From positions 3,293,001 through 3,357,000 of the forward strand of contig WPIO01000036.1 in the NCBI GenBank assembly GCA_009760855.2: a stretch of DNA of 64,000 bases, given 5' to 3'. The DNA comes from Cristatella mucedo. Its lineage: Eukaryota > Bryozoa > Phylactolaemata > Cristatellidae. Shown piece by piece: positions 54,079 through 59,989 of the stretch (position 1 is the first letter of the stretch; every line of letters starts with the position of its first letter). Made by a program: the position numbers and the translations under genes. Under the pieces are notes generated by a model. The model was not told where the DNA came from. It ran no database searches and saw only the letters and a list, made by a program, of their open reading frames with translations.

Positions 54079-54810
54079 CGTGCGCGCGCGCGTGCGTGCG
54101 TGCGTGCGCGTGTGTGTATGTGCGCAGGTGAGCCACTAGGTCCTTCTCTTTCTCCATTCACATCTTTGTCGGGGCTAGAGGTCAGGAGGGGTAGAGCACT
54201 TCCTGTCTAGGTGTTTTGCTGCCCGAACGGCTCGCCAAGCACGTTCGTTGCTACTCTGGAACTGCCATTGCATTTTGCTTTTGTTTGGTTGTATCTCGTC
54301 TGCTCTCGACCTTTTTTAAACCAGCCTTGTGCGGTACGCTTCTCGGACCTAACCATAATTTCGATGTCGAAACCTCTTATCACCACACTCGCCAGCTGCA
54401 TGTCGGCTTTGGTCCTGCTTCCCCTCCCACCCCACTCCGCCCCCTTGCGAAGAGGAAGCCGAAGGTGGTCGCAAGGTGCGAGGCAGCCTGCTATGCAGGC
54501 TGCCACTCAGGGCAGCAGCAGCCAATATGGCCGGCCGAGCTCAGCCTGCTTTGTGGCGGCGGCAAGGCAGAGCCCGATTGCTCTTGCAGAGTTCGACGAG
54601 TTCCTCAGAGGGCGTGCCTCACTGGGCGAAGCTTTGCCGGGATTCGACATGGCCGCCCCGCCGCCGTCGTACTCCGAGCTGCCCGGCTTGTCCTTTGGCG
54701 TGACGCCGGCGGCGACAGCCACCGTGCCACCGGCCGCAGCAGCGACTCTGCCGACTCGAGCTCGCCAGATGCAAAAAGACGAATCGGACAAGACTCTGTT
54801 TGCCCTGTGA
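18482..54810 (+). CDS. TOM1: TOM1-family endosomal VHS-GAT adaptor, spliced gene (11 coding exons recognised)
   Basis: Joined exons: 18482-18602, 25951-26035, 30218-30364, 32365-32499, 32763-32864, 34408-34740, 37831-38038, 38355-38635, 39507-39575, 42694-42742, 54590-54810. All introns are GT-AG and every phase matches, giving about 583 residues plus any missing first exon; human TOM1 has about 490. Domain order is VHS (about residues 8-145), Gln/Ala/Pro-rich linker, GAT (about 240-335), clathrin-box-like LIDF, a DDEFDM motif, an ESWLS segment and a C-terminus ending KTLFAL. Known family role: a cytosolic adaptor on endosomes that binds ubiquitinated cargo, Tollip, clathrin and myosin VI during sorting and autophagosome maturation. 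The extra length is mostly low-complexity linker. Function here is inferred from homology. The first exon, promoter and polyadenylation site were not identified. The coding exons look more GC-rich than the introns. TOM1 and TOM1L2 cannot be told apart from this alone. Confidence 0.93.
18603..19689. other. TOM1 intron, unassigned part
   Basis: Intronic, with no repeat or coding domain recognised. Confidence 0.5.
19690..21230 (-). mobile_element. Family A LINE with reverse transcriptase remnant, interrupted
   Basis: Decayed copy in the TOM1 intron. 3' hairpin remnant at about 19725-19755, C-terminal domain at about 20090-20430, then reverse transcriptase upstream blocks (a KALERV-like block around 20620-20640). 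The region coding motifs A to C seems deleted. A plus-strand LINE tail (21006-21100) is inserted in it; the minus copy resumes with tgctgacaaagaagcaagag, shared with 57660-57680. Confidence 0.75.
21006..21100 (+). mobile_element. Family A LINE tail, nested insertion
   Basis: gatcgatcgcgctttctttg, hairpin and ATT tail, flanked by gaata at 21001-21005 and 21101-21105 as a likely target-site duplication. Confidence 0.75.
21231..21654. other. TOM1 intron, unassigned
   Basis: No recognisable feature. Confidence 0.4.
21655..21775 (+). mobile_element. Family A LINE tail, diverged
   Basis: aatgcttggaaagagattta and attatcttaggattgtatgc, a decayed hairpin. Upstream text resembles the fragment at 3440. 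Confidence 0.5.
22000..22745 (+). mobile_element. Family A LINE, decayed
   Basis: Traces of reverse transcriptase (ttgcaatggtttaggtacta, the LQWFRxY block, near 22057). Then a C-terminal region with [20 protein letters not shown] (22310-22370) and [17 protein letters not shown]-like decay. A short AAT patch lies at 22512-22530. Confidence 0.78.
22865..23235 (+). repeat. Dispersed repeat C, copy 1
   Basis: Shares ordered blocks with copies at 40430, 43905 and 27050 (reversed): gtcgcatatgat, gagatmggtaaa, tagacatggtttgcata, aacttccgaactcatttc, ttcgatt-ttggaccaattg and the ...ccttaatatcgac end. No coding domain; class unknown. Confidence 0.75.
23487..23590 (-). mobile_element. SINE B, 3' part
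   Basis: cagcctcatttatgtaatgg cagaagagcc and cttgcagtgggcaataaagg match other SINE B copies. The tRNA-like end is missing. Confidence 0.65.
23905..24580 (+). mobile_element. Family B LINE, C-terminal part with 201-residue open frame
   Basis: The frame 23916-24521 contains [40 protein letters not shown] and [17 protein letters not shown]. This is the CR1/L2-like C-terminal domain, distinct in sequence from family A. It ends with ACATT repeats (24566-24578). The non-coding end follows the natural stop region in frame, so part of the 201 residues is read-through. Confidence 0.88.
24582..24760 (+). mobile_element. SINE B
   Basis: B-box-like GTGGGTTCGAATCATG (24644-24660), then gcaattctctattgccctta and gaggctgctaaatctgc. 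The A-box region is degenerate. It directly abuts the family B LINE tail. Confidence 0.7.
25006..25066. repeat. (TG)n microsatellite
   Basis: About 60 bp of pure TG in a TOM1 intron. The Cys-Val and His-Thr frames over it are artefacts. Confidence 0.98.
25150..25300 (-). mobile_element. SINE B
   Basis: Minus strand: TGATAGCCCAGTAAGAAGG (A box), GTGGGTTCAAATCCTGCAG (B box), then ctttattgccaactgcaatc and ggctgctctgctgctgcac...gaggctgtta. A clear tRNA-derived SINE. Confidence 0.85.
25301..25751. other. TOM1 intron, unassigned
   Basis: No recognisable feature. Confidence 0.4.
25752..25832 (-). mobile_element. Family A LINE tail only
   Basis: taataataatcatag followed by the reversed hairpin (caccctcagagaagtgaatc tctctaggcac), 120 bp upstream of the second VHS exon. 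Confidence 0.75.
25951..26035 (+). CDS. TOM1: TOM1 exon: VHS domain, second segment
   Basis: Acceptor ...aaattgtag ends at 25950 and donor gtacgg starts at 26036. It enters in phase 2, completing the Gly codon left by the previous exon, and reads [16 protein letters not shown] then [13 protein letters not shown]. It corresponds to the PKDALRAVKKRI...ALT helix-loop-helix of the TOM1 VHS domain. Length is 85 nt, ending in phase 0. The intron before it is 7.3 kb and full of LINE and SINE fragments. Confidence 0.94.
26036..27049. other. TOM1 intron, mostly unassigned
   Basis: A purine/pyrimidine-rich patch with mirrored ccctcc/ggaggg text at 26555-26700 and a C-run at about 26686. The 111-residue frame 26593-26928 has no known domain. 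Confidence 0.35.
27050..27285 (-). repeat. Dispersed repeat C, copy 4
   Basis: On the minus strand: tttgcataatcatttcttcc, gaagtcgtcagaccttccga, ttattcgatggtcggacaaa and ttgacattcccccttatgtc, in the same order as the plus-strand copies. Confidence 0.72.
27527..28540 (-). mobile_element. Family A LINE, 5'-truncated, 204-residue open frame
   Basis: The best-preserved minus copy. Tail (AAT)n at 27527-27548 and hairpin at 27563-27607. A frame from 28526 to 27912 reads [60 protein letters not shown] and [20 protein letters not shown]. It starts downstream of the YADD box, so no catalytic core remains. Confidence 0.92.
28541..30217. other. TOM1 intron, unassigned
   Basis: Several open frames (for example 29223-29612, 129 residues) but no recognisable domain or repeat. 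Confidence 0.4.
30218..30364 (+). CDS. TOM1: TOM1 exon: VHS domain, third segment
   Basis: Acceptor ...ttgacag ends at 30217 and donor gtgacg follows 30364. It is 147 nt, phase 0 in and out. It begins [20 protein letters not shown] and continues to [13 protein letters not shown], the most conserved part of TOM1/TOM1L VHS domains ([13 protein letters not shown], then VxDKVLxLIQ). Together with the previous exon it rebuilds LT-I/V-LETC without a gap. Confidence 0.96.
30365..32364. other. TOM1 intron, mostly unassigned
   Basis: Contains repeat D copy 2 (31645-31850). Otherwise nothing recognised. Confidence 0.45.
31645..31850 (+). repeat. Dispersed repeat D, copy 2
   Basis: Diverged counterpart of 9480-9690 with the same block order, including ggcctaggccaccccctac and gagttcgtgttgaataaaca. 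Confidence 0.55.
32365..32499 (+). CDS. TOM1: TOM1 exon: end of VHS domain
   Basis: Acceptor ...cattatag ends at 32364 and donor gttgag starts at 32500. It is 135 nt in phase 0. It opens with [20 protein letters not shown] and ends IHTPGR, matching the family's SWADAFRSSPDL...IYxDLxxKGxEFP...SPIHTPxR. This closes the eight-helix VHS superhelix. The donor is weaker than its neighbours, with a T after GT. Confidence 0.95.
32763..32864 (+). CDS. TOM1: TOM1 exon: VHS-GAT linker
   Basis: Acceptor ...ttattttcag ends at 32762 and donor gtaagt starts at 32865. It is 102 nt in phase 0. It begins [20 protein letters not shown], a Ser/Pro/Gln/Arg-rich linker. Human TOM1 has a similar Thr-Val start right after its ...HTPQR block, which fixes the frame. 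The rest is unconserved, as expected for a linker. Only 263 nt of intron separate it from the previous exon. Confidence 0.85.
32931..33665 (-). mobile_element. Family A LINE, interrupted
   Basis: Minus copy: AAT tail at 32931-32947, reversed hairpin (ccctaagagaaacaaatctc), the FGSHAFSS-type block at about 33195-33245, and after the nested insert the LACRERF-like decay at about 33540-33610. A plus-strand tail interrupts it at 33312-33429. Confidence 0.82.
33312..33429 (+). mobile_element. Family A LINE tail, nested insertion
   Basis: Well-preserved hairpin (aagcgcctagaaagagatta, then ctctgagggcgctttatcaa) and ATT tail. Flanks carry taattgg at 33305-33311 and 33430-33436, a likely 7-bp target duplication. 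Confidence 0.82.
33681..34407. other. TOM1 intron, unassigned
   Basis: No repeat or coding domain recognised. Confidence 0.4.
34408..34740 (+). CDS. TOM1: TOM1 exon: Gln-rich linker and GAT domain, first part
   Basis: Acceptor ...ccgcctgcag ends at 34407 and donor gtgagt starts at 34741. It is 333 nt in phase 0. The first 40 residues are Ala/Pro/Ser-rich with a run of seven Gln. Then [20 protein letters not shown] begins the GAT three-helix bundle, followed by [29 protein letters not shown] and [12 protein letters not shown]. This parallels human TOM1 [22 protein letters not shown]...[21 protein letters not shown]. GAT binds ubiquitin and, in TOM1, Tollip. The Gln run is coded mostly by CAG repeats (about 34493-34514) and may vary in length. 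Confidence 0.95.
34953..35112 (-). mobile_element. SINE B, inserted in a LINE
   Basis: B-box region ggattcgaacccacgacctc (reversed), A-box region caagcaccttaccttctgac, and the 3' part ccgatctaacagccttgttt with cacttgcagttggcaat. Confidence 0.85.
35344..36173 (+). mobile_element. Family A LINE, nested insertion
   Basis: 5'-truncated copy with a 203-residue frame (35326-35937) containing [40 protein letters not shown] and [20 protein letters not shown] (a small in-frame duplication, PNAPKA). Non-coding end, hairpin and ATT tail to 36173. Flanked by taggc at 35339-35343 and 36174-36178. Confidence 0.92.
36441..37830. other. TOM1 intron, mostly unassigned
   Basis: No coding domain recognised. 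A possible degenerate tRNA-like SINE lies at about 37340-37420. Confidence 0.4.
37340..37420 (-). mobile_element. Possible degenerate SINE B-like element
   Basis: Reverse complement contains TCTTAGCCCAAGGGTAAGG, an A-box-like sequence similar to the one at 39605-39775. The B box is poor. Confidence 0.4.
37831..38038 (+). CDS. TOM1: TOM1 exon: end of GAT domain and clathrin-box-like motif
   Basis: Acceptor ...cgctttgtag ends at 37830 and donor gtatgc starts at 38039. It is 208 nt, entering phase 0 and leaving phase 1. It starts [20 protein letters not shown], the counterpart of human [21 protein letters not shown], and continues RFERQRSS. After a Pro/Ala-rich stretch it ends [12 protein letters not shown] sits where TOM1 has its LIDL clathrin-binding motif. 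The ATG at the exon start is an internal Met, not a translation start. Confidence 0.94.
38355..38635 (+). CDS. TOM1: TOM1 exon: low-complexity region with DDEFDM motif
   Basis: Acceptor ...tgttcttag ends at 38354 and donor gtgagt starts at 38636. It is 281 nt, entering phase 1 and leaving phase 0. It encodes an Ala/Pro/Gly-rich stretch, then [20 protein letters not shown], matching the EEFDMFAxTRG block of vertebrate TOM1, then more Ala/Gln-rich sequence. The core is secure. The exact acceptor is less so, because other AGs precede it, but this one restores phase with the previous exon. The 316-nt intron before it is CTG-rich. Confidence 0.84.
38791..38834. repeat. 22-bp tandem duplication
   Basis: Two identical units beginning ccggagcatcggtgcacgg, within the intron after the DDEFDM exon. 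Confidence 0.9.
39507..39575 (+). CDS. TOM1: TOM1 exon: myosin VI-binding-like segment
   Basis: Acceptor ...accttgcag ends at 39506 and donor gtgagt starts at 39576. It is 69 nt in phase 0. It reads [20 protein letters not shown] then DRA. Position and sequence correspond to the MEDIEQWLSTD segment of human TOM1/TOM1L2, which is reported to bind the myosin VI cargo-binding domain. The acidic-hydrophobic pattern (EE-L-E-x-W-L-S) is kept. Binding in this organism is inference. Confidence 0.86.
39605..39775 (-). mobile_element. SINE B
   Basis: Minus strand: TTAGTCCAGGGGTAGAGTGG (A box), CGTGGGTTCGAGTCTTGCAG (B box), then attattggccactgcaagtg. It starts 30 bp after the 39507-39575 exon. Confidence 0.78.
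39776..40429. other. TOM1 intron, unassigned
   Basis: No recognisable feature. Confidence 0.4.
40430..40765 (+). repeat. Dispersed repeat C, copy 2
   Basis: Longest match to copy 1: acctcaaca, gttcaacaagttg, gtcgcatatgat, gagataggtaaa, attagacatggtttgcataa, tgaacttccgatcccatttc and ttcgattgctggaccaatg. Confidence 0.78.
40766..41814. other. TOM1 intron, unassigned
   Basis: Contains a short irregular cctattattatt stretch at 41210-41292, perhaps a decayed LINE tail. Nothing else recognised. Confidence 0.4.
41815..41960 (+). mobile_element. SINE B, degenerate
   Basis: ggatcgtagccctgtcatta, ...tcctgtagcaggcactcctt gattgccca follow SINE B order with heavy decay. Confidence 0.5.
42220..42385 (+). 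mobile_element. SINE B
   Basis: gtcgtagcccacggatgaga tgcttgctcttcac (A-box side), gtggaagtgggcgatccttt attgcccac, and gaggctgctaacctgtttaa at the end. Confidence 0.65.
42694..42742 (+). CDS. TOM1: TOM1 micro-exon joining to the last exon
   Basis: Acceptor ...tttattgtag ends at 42693, after a good T-rich tract, and donor gtaatg starts at 42743. The 49 nt read [16 protein letters not shown] plus one G. That G completes the Glu codon of the last exon, giving SS-EFDEF beside human TSEEFDKF. Without this exon the 39507-39575 exon (phase 0) could not join the terminal exon (phase 1). The peptide is not conserved, so support rests on splice sites and phase. Confidence 0.72.
42743..43789. other. TOM1 last intron, first part, unassigned
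   Basis: A (CTG)n run at about 43508-43536. Short open frames without known domains. Confidence 0.4.
43508..43536. repeat. (CTG)n trinucleotide repeat
   Basis: About nine CTG units, intronic in the gene model. Confidence 0.9.
43790..43885 (-). mobile_element. Family A LINE tail, diverged
   Basis: Reversed hairpin: agcacccaaaaagaacgaaa ccgctatccaagtgctttgg, with an A/T-rich tail to the left. Confidence 0.6.
43905..44110 (+). repeat. Dispersed repeat C, copy 3
   Basis: agtttgcataattacctctt, gaagtcgtcagaacttctga tcccatttctaatatg, tttgattgtccgaccaattg and cccttaatatctaggg. It contains a short internal duplication (agatagataccctaaacaa). Confidence 0.75.
44111..45588. other. TOM1 last intron, unassigned
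   Basis: CTG/CAG-rich patches (44680-44850) but no recognisable gene or repeat. Confidence 0.4.
45589..46579 (+). mobile_element. Family A LINE, interrupted
   Basis: 5'-truncated copy starting at the SVIQKFERL-like block. C-terminal domain with [18 protein letters not shown] at about 45809-45861 and [20 protein letters not shown] (45912-45970), ending with hairpin and ATT tail to 46579. Split by a minus-strand tail at 46280-46377. Confidence 0.88.
46280..46377 (-). mobile_element. Family A LINE tail, nested insertion
   Basis: ataataataataatag tail and reversed hairpin (cctcagagaactcaatctct), flanked by cgtcctt at 46273-46279 and 46378-46384, a clear 7-bp target duplication. Confidence 0.9.
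46580..47103. other. TOM1 last intron, unassigned
   Basis: No recognisable feature. Confidence 0.4.
47104..47392 (+). repeat. Repeat E, copy 1, containing (GA)n
   Basis: gttgatagttaacaacacat ag, then a GA tract at about 47176-47249, then ggtccgatcaggccgaacgg, gaaagtgtcctttgtctgcc, caatatggatgtgggttcag and gaggattgg. It matches copy 2 at 48317-48676 in the same orientation. Confidence 0.85.
47176..47249. repeat. (GA)n microsatellite
   Basis: Nearly pure GA, about 60 bp uninterrupted from 47190. Confidence 0.97.
47425..47530 (+). mobile_element. Possible tRNA-like SINE, type unassigned
   Basis: TGGCCTAGCGGTTAATTTT resembles an A box, and GATTCAAAATTCCAGTGCAG a B box, about 60 bp apart. No second copy recognised. 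Confidence 0.4.
48317..48676 (+). repeat. Repeat E, copy 2, containing (GA)n
   Basis: gttgatggttaacaacacat ag, an imperfect GA/CAGA tract at about 48353-48550, then ggtccgatcaggccaacggt, gaagtgtcctttgtttgcta and caatatggatgtgggttcgg. The tract is longer and more interrupted than in copy 1. Confidence 0.85.
48353..48550. repeat. (GA)n/(GACA)n microsatellite
   Basis: Imperfect purine-rich tract with acag interruptions. The long Ser-Leu frames on the other strand are artefacts. Confidence 0.97.
48679..50144. other. TOM1 last intron, unassigned
   Basis: No recognisable gene or repeat. Confidence 0.4.
50145..50540 (-). mobile_element. Family A LINE, internal fragment
   Basis: Minus fragment with decayed C-terminal ORF2: gaacccagtgcaggtcggtg agaagtg, caactgtggcgttcgctaca and gacaagcctagctgcagagt. 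No 3' tail, so it was cut by later events. A family B LINE follows directly. Confidence 0.8.
50550..51572 (-). mobile_element. Family B LINE, best copy
   Basis: On the minus strand it starts just inside the reverse transcriptase active-site box ([20 protein letters not shown]), then [20 protein letters not shown]-type text. Next come [60 protein letters not shown] and the non-coding end. Its coding sequence is only lightly damaged, suggesting fairly recent activity. Confidence 0.9.
51573..52370 (+). mobile_element. Family A LINE, 5'-truncated, 161-residue open frame
   Basis: Abuts the family B copy head to head. The frame 51648-52133 contains [60 protein letters not shown] and [20 protein letters not shown], ending at the natural stop. 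Non-coding end and hairpin follow (52303-52342); the tail is degenerate. Confidence 0.92.
52371..54041. other. TOM1 last intron, unassigned
   Basis: Open frames near 52729-53218 have no known domain. A short hairpin (gcctgcta and tagcaggc arms) lies at 53658-53688. Confidence 0.4.
54042..54118. repeat. (TG)n/(CG)n microsatellite
   Basis: TG tract passing into alternating gcgcgcgtgcgtgcg, then back to TG. Alternating purine-pyrimidine throughout. Confidence 0.96.
54590..54810 (+). CDS. TOM1: TOM1 terminal coding exon
   Basis: Acceptor ...gctcttgcag ends at 54589 and the stop TGA is at 54808-54810. It enters in phase 1 and begins [20 protein letters not shown], matching human [20 protein letters not shown]. 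A Pro/Ala-rich stretch follows, and the protein ends [14 protein letters not shown], against human KKTQEKDDDMLFAL. The conserved LFAL terminus makes this the true C-terminus. It lies 11.8 kb from the previous exon in locally GC-rich DNA. The open frame continues upstream of the acceptor only by chance. Confidence 0.95.
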
Positions 54811-56074
54811 GAGCTCGCCTGTCTGCCCGCTGCTGCCGCCACCCGATCGAGTTTTGTAGCCAGCGGCAGCAGCGGTCGCAGTAGGAAATTGCAGGTGGCG
54901 GCCTCGTCACATTCCCGAGGTCGTCCAGCAGGTTGTTTTGGTGGGGCCAGCTGGCGCCGACTGCCATCGTCGTCATCTGGTGATGCGCCGCCGCCGGGCA
55001 CGCAGTATTGCGTGCATTGCGCACAGAGCCGGCTCCACGCTGTCGCCGCTGCTGCTGCTTGGTCTGCTCAGCACTTGCTTGCCCCGCCCACCCTTGCCCT
55101 CGGCCTCATCTTCTCGGGAGCAGAGCCACGTGCTCGGAGCAGCTGGGCACCGCTGTAGCCGCTCATTCGTTGGTGTCACGTCGAGCCCGATGCGCTGCCG
55201 CCACCGCCGAGCTCGACGTCACCATCAGGTTGCAGCATGGCGAGAGTAGCAGCGTTGCTGTTGCTGCCGCCCACCGATAAATTGTGCTCCCATCGACCGC
55301 GGGCAGCCTGGGCGCATGCGGTGCGCTGCGCCTCCGTATCCTGCCGTGCCTGCTGAGGTGGCTGCTTCGAAAGGCCCAGAGACTGCTCGCTGCACCTTCC
55401 GACTGCTCGCTGTGCCGCACGAGCGATGTTGCTCCGTCGGTTCGAAGCCGCCGGCAGGGGAAATCACCGGGACGTGCCGATCTCTCGTGGGGGGTCCTTT
55501 CCTTGCAGGCACCGTTTGTTGCTTGGCACCTACTAAGTCGGCTGCGAGCCGTAATTCCGGAGCCCGAAGGCTGGCTGCCTTGGATTGCTTTTTCTGCTGG
55601 ATGTCTTTTGCACGAAATATCCGGTTTCGATCGGTGGCCGATCATGCATGAGCTCTCTATCGCAGCCTCATTTTCTAGAGAGCACTCTGAGACCTGCCCT
55701 ATTGCTGACCACTGACCGTACGTGCAGCGACTTAACGAGCACATCAATCGACCCTGACGCCTGTACTGTAGCCGTTCGGCTGGGCTTGAGCCCTCCTGGG
55801 TAGGCGGTGCTTAGATTTGACAGCTGCTAGGCCACCCAGTTTGGGCACGTGACCTGCATCGATATCGGACCGACAGCCCCACTCCCAACCTGGTCTGGCG
55901 ATCGGTGCTGTGGGGTCTGAAAAGCAGGTGCCCTGGTACGCCACGAGTGTGCTCTTTGGCACTTCTTCTTGTGTGCTGCTTGTGCAGAAGAGACTTCCTA
56001 CGTCACCTGGAAAGCTATTATCACTCGGTTGCTTGCGAGCTCCCTTCTCTTTCTCTACTGCAAGTTTGCCTTCT

Positions 56075-56078
<4 letters not shown>
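54811..56078. other. GC-rich 3' flank of TOM1, possible 3' UTR
   Basis: Follows the TOM1 stop. Long overlapping open frames on both strands (for example minus 55163-55747) reflect high GC, and none has a known domain. I saw no AATAAA here, so the transcript end is unknown. Confidence 0.4.

Positions 56079-56161
<83 letters not shown>
56079..56161. repeat. (CA)n microsatellite
   Basis: About 83 bp of pure CA. Confidence 0.98.
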
Positions 56162-56166
<5 letters not shown>

Positions 56167-56233
56167 CGTGCACTCACACACACTCAGGTAGGCACACAAA
56201 ACAAGGTACGAGCACACTGCTACCCATTCGCCC

Positions 56234-56236
<3 letters not shown>

Positions 56237-56316
<80 letters not shown>

Positions 56317-56345
56317 CGCTCGCTCACTCTCGCTCTCTCTCCCTC
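56237..56345. repeat. (CT)n microsatellite
   Basis: About 76 bp of pure CT, then cgctcgctcgctcactctcg interruptions. Confidence 0.98.
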
Positions 56346-56544
56346 TGCACTTTTAAATATATGTTGCACCTACCTTTCTGTCGCTGGAGCCCATCGTTTA
56401 GCCACGAGGTTACTGAAATGTAATTCGAATTCACGACCTTCAAGTGGGTTGCTTCTTTATTAATCACCCCCTCTCCTTTTCACTTCCACTCACTTGTTCC
56501 TGCATCCTATTCTCCCCCTGTGTGTCCGTATCTCTCTTTGTCTG

Positions 56545-57114
<570 letters not shown>

Positions 57115-57745
57115 ACCGTACAATCGGGGGACCTGCATGCAGAGAGGTTACACGAGTCAGAGACTGGATGTGATCACGAATGTATGTACTGTCTTGGATG
57201 TGATATCCTTATCTGAGCAGGCCTGAATTATTGCGATATACGTTTTGCAGGGCCTACTTGACTTTGAACTTGCACGAGCGGGTTCATTTCAAGCACTCGT
57301 TTCTGTTAAGGACGGCAGTGGAGAGGCGTGGTGAAAATTCCTAAAGCTCTCCTTGTCCAAAGGTGCCTTCTTAATGAGTGACTCCCGCAAGTCCTCTTTT
57401 TTTAAATGCATGGGAAATTTCTACTGACGTAAATATTATGTCAGTCATGCAAGGTAGCAGCAAATTGATGCATCTCAAAAGGAGTACTGTCGGTGTAGGG
57501 TGTAGAGGGCTAGTAGTCTTCATAGACTGAAAGATTAACATCGAGATGATGTTACTAGAAGCAGACTTTGGAGGTTGACATTGAGGTTATGCAAGGAATC
57601 GATGGAGAGGAGTTGCAGTGGGTATGTTACCTTGATATGGACTCTCGGAACTTGTCAGTCTTGCTGACAAAGAAGCTTGACAGGCTGCTAACCATTGCCA
57701 TATCGAGAACGTTTGCACAAGAAGTTACTAGTACAGCCTGCATCA
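57115..57745 (-). mobile_element. Family A LINE, internal fragment
   Basis: Decayed ORF2 on the minus strand: gtgatatccttatctgagca ggcctgaatta (the [12 protein letters not shown] block) and reverse transcriptase upstream blocks (cttcttaatgagtgactcc). It ends with ttgctgacaaagaagctt, shared with 21133-21150. Confidence 0.65.
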
Positions 57746-57837
57746 TTTTGGTTTAGGCATCATAGTACGTCATGGGCTATTGAGCGCATGCTTAACTGAG
57801 ATCGTTTTGCATTTAGATTTGCACAAAAAAACATGCA

Positions 57838-57925
57838 GCACCATTTATTGTGCAGCGAGTGTAAAGTGCCTAGAAAGAAATTTGAGTTATCTTAGGGCGC
57901 TTTATCAAATGTGTAATTTTTTTCT
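57838..57925 (+). mobile_element. Family A LINE tail only
   Basis: gtaaagtgcctagaaagaaa and ttatcttagggcgctttatc, with a decayed A/T tail. Confidence 0.75.
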
Positions 57926-59617
57926 ACAATCCTGCACAATGAACTGAGCACGGTGTAGTTAACTGGATATTCGCGAGATATTCGCCTGTGCAGGCTGCAC
58001 TGACTCAATGGATGGACCAGGTGGGTAGAAATGATAAGTAGGAAACGTCGCTGACTGGCTCCATTTGGCTGAGAATACGTTCACGTCCTAGTAACCGCTA
58101 TGCAGCCCGCGAAGTTTTGGCTTTCGACTCGATTCCTTGCGCTTCACCTTCACCTTGAGATCGAAATACTCAGCAGGACTCGTGAAATGGCGAATGGGCG
58201 GCAGCTGCCGAGGCCACCACGCCTCCCATTTGGCGACGACGACCAGCGCCGACGCTGGCCTTTCGAAGCTAGTTGGACTCGCTAATTGGATCGTGCCAAG
58301 TGCCCGCGAGGGTCACAGCGAGTCCATTGGGTCGAGCTCGCTCGCTCGCTTGAAACTCTCGCCGGCAGCGAAAGCTACGGCTGGCCGTCGCTTTGGATAA
58401 AGCTAATCGCAGGCTAGGACGTCGTAGAACGCCTTGGTTTATTGAGCGCGCTTGCCGGTGCCAATGCATAGCTTAAGGGCTACCGTCTGTTCAACGACTG
58501 CAGCGCTACTGTCACGAGGTTACGGTGAGCGCTCGTCCGGTGAGTGAATTTCTAGGCTCGCTATCTCTCCTGGCCCTTTGCTTGCTAGATCGTAGTCGGC
58601 CGCGCCTCCCTGGGAACGCTCTAGGCATCACGCCTTGCCAAGTAGCGGCAGGCAGACAATATTTTCAGCTGCAGCTAAGCTCTAACGCCAGAGGCGCTAG
58701 TGTAACGCAGGAGCATTCCTTTCTCTTCCTCTTTGTCTTCCACCCGTCTCGGATCGTCGTGAGCGCCTCGCACTCTGCATTCTCCATCCCGTCTCATCTC
58801 TCCTTGTCTTCTCTTCGTCTCTCCGATCATCCATCCGTCCATCTATTCTCTCGCTGCTCTCTGTTCCTTCCCTCGTCTTCCCCTGTCTCTCTCCCTCTGG
58901 CTTCGCTTTGTCTGCCCTATTATCTCCGCTCGTTAGCATCTTTTCTAGCTCGAATTCGCTCGGTGTCTGCTTTTCTACTGCGGCTTCCACTCCTTCTCAA
59001 GTGTTACGGGTTGCCGGTTTTGTTTTGCGTGGCTGTCGCTTTCCGATTCACTTTGTCGCTTCTATCCCACTGCTCTGCCATTCTTTGTATCGCGCTAGCT
59101 CTGTAGCGCTTCCCAGGCTGAATCAAGCAAGACTTTTTTCCATGCCGCCCTCAATCTCCTTACGCCGAAGTCTTGTGCTTCAAATATTCACTAGTTACAC
59201 TGACAGGATTGTGCAATTCAAAGATACTTCGATTGGGGATAGCCCTCACATTCTTATGGCAACTACTTGATTTTTATCATGAATGCAGATCTGATTAAAT
59301 CCTATTTTGAGCTATAAAAAAGGCCTTAAGGGCGGCAACGTAGTAGCTCGTTTTGGTCTCTTTTATGACTGTCTTGTGCGGACGATTCGGGCTCCTTAAA
59401 AATGCCTCGCCACGACCAAGAATCGAAGAAATTCTTTTCTGTGACCATTTCACTGCTTAAAAAAATGCGACCTTATCATTTCGCCTCCACGAGGCAGCAG
59501 ATCGATCGCCCGTAAGCAGATTCAGGCGACGCCTACCTCCTGGGCATCACGTGGTCCAACTCGATATAGCCAAGTTAGGGAACTTAACTCTCGTAGGCCT
59601 GACTTACTACGGCGGCC
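57926..59617. other. Unassigned; pyrimidine-rich patch
   Basis: The 193-residue frame 58525-59106 is Ser/Leu-rich from a tctctc/ccgtc-rich patch and has no known domain. Confidence 0.35.
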
Positions 59618-59706
59618 TTTATTTGCTCTTTTGCAGCAAGCGTAAAGTGCCTAGAAAGAAATTGAATTCTCTGATGGCACTATATAAAGTGTATTATTAT
59701 TATTAA
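59618..59706 (+). mobile_element. Family A LINE tail only
   Basis: gtaaagtgcctagaaagaaa ttgaattctctgatggcact and an ATT tail at 59692-59706. Confidence 0.82.
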
Positions 59707-59989
59707 TTTATATGGTTCAACCCGGCGATCGGCACCTGCCAAGTCGCTCGCGTCGACAATTGCCGACGACCTTTAATTTTGCTACTTAATTGCATACGCC
59801 ATGACCTGGCCATACGCGACAGACAGCTCGCTGAAACGTAGATTGACCTGACAGCCGGAGACGCCCGAGTTATTTAGTATTCGATCGCTACTCATATCTA
59901 TCCCGCAGCTGCTGCAGCCTGCTGAAGAAAGTTCGGGGGGGGCAATATGACGACAACTTCTAGCTCGGTTCGAGACCACATCTCCTAAT

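Noticed and set aside
55163-55747. 194-residue minus-strand open frame after TOM1
   Set aside because: GC-rich sequence with long frames on both strands, no domain, no splice or start context, and low-complexity content.
58525-59106. 193-residue plus-strand frame, apparently membrane-like
   Set aside because: The Ser/Leu/Phe richness comes from a pyrimidine-rich patch. No domain and no supporting splice signals.
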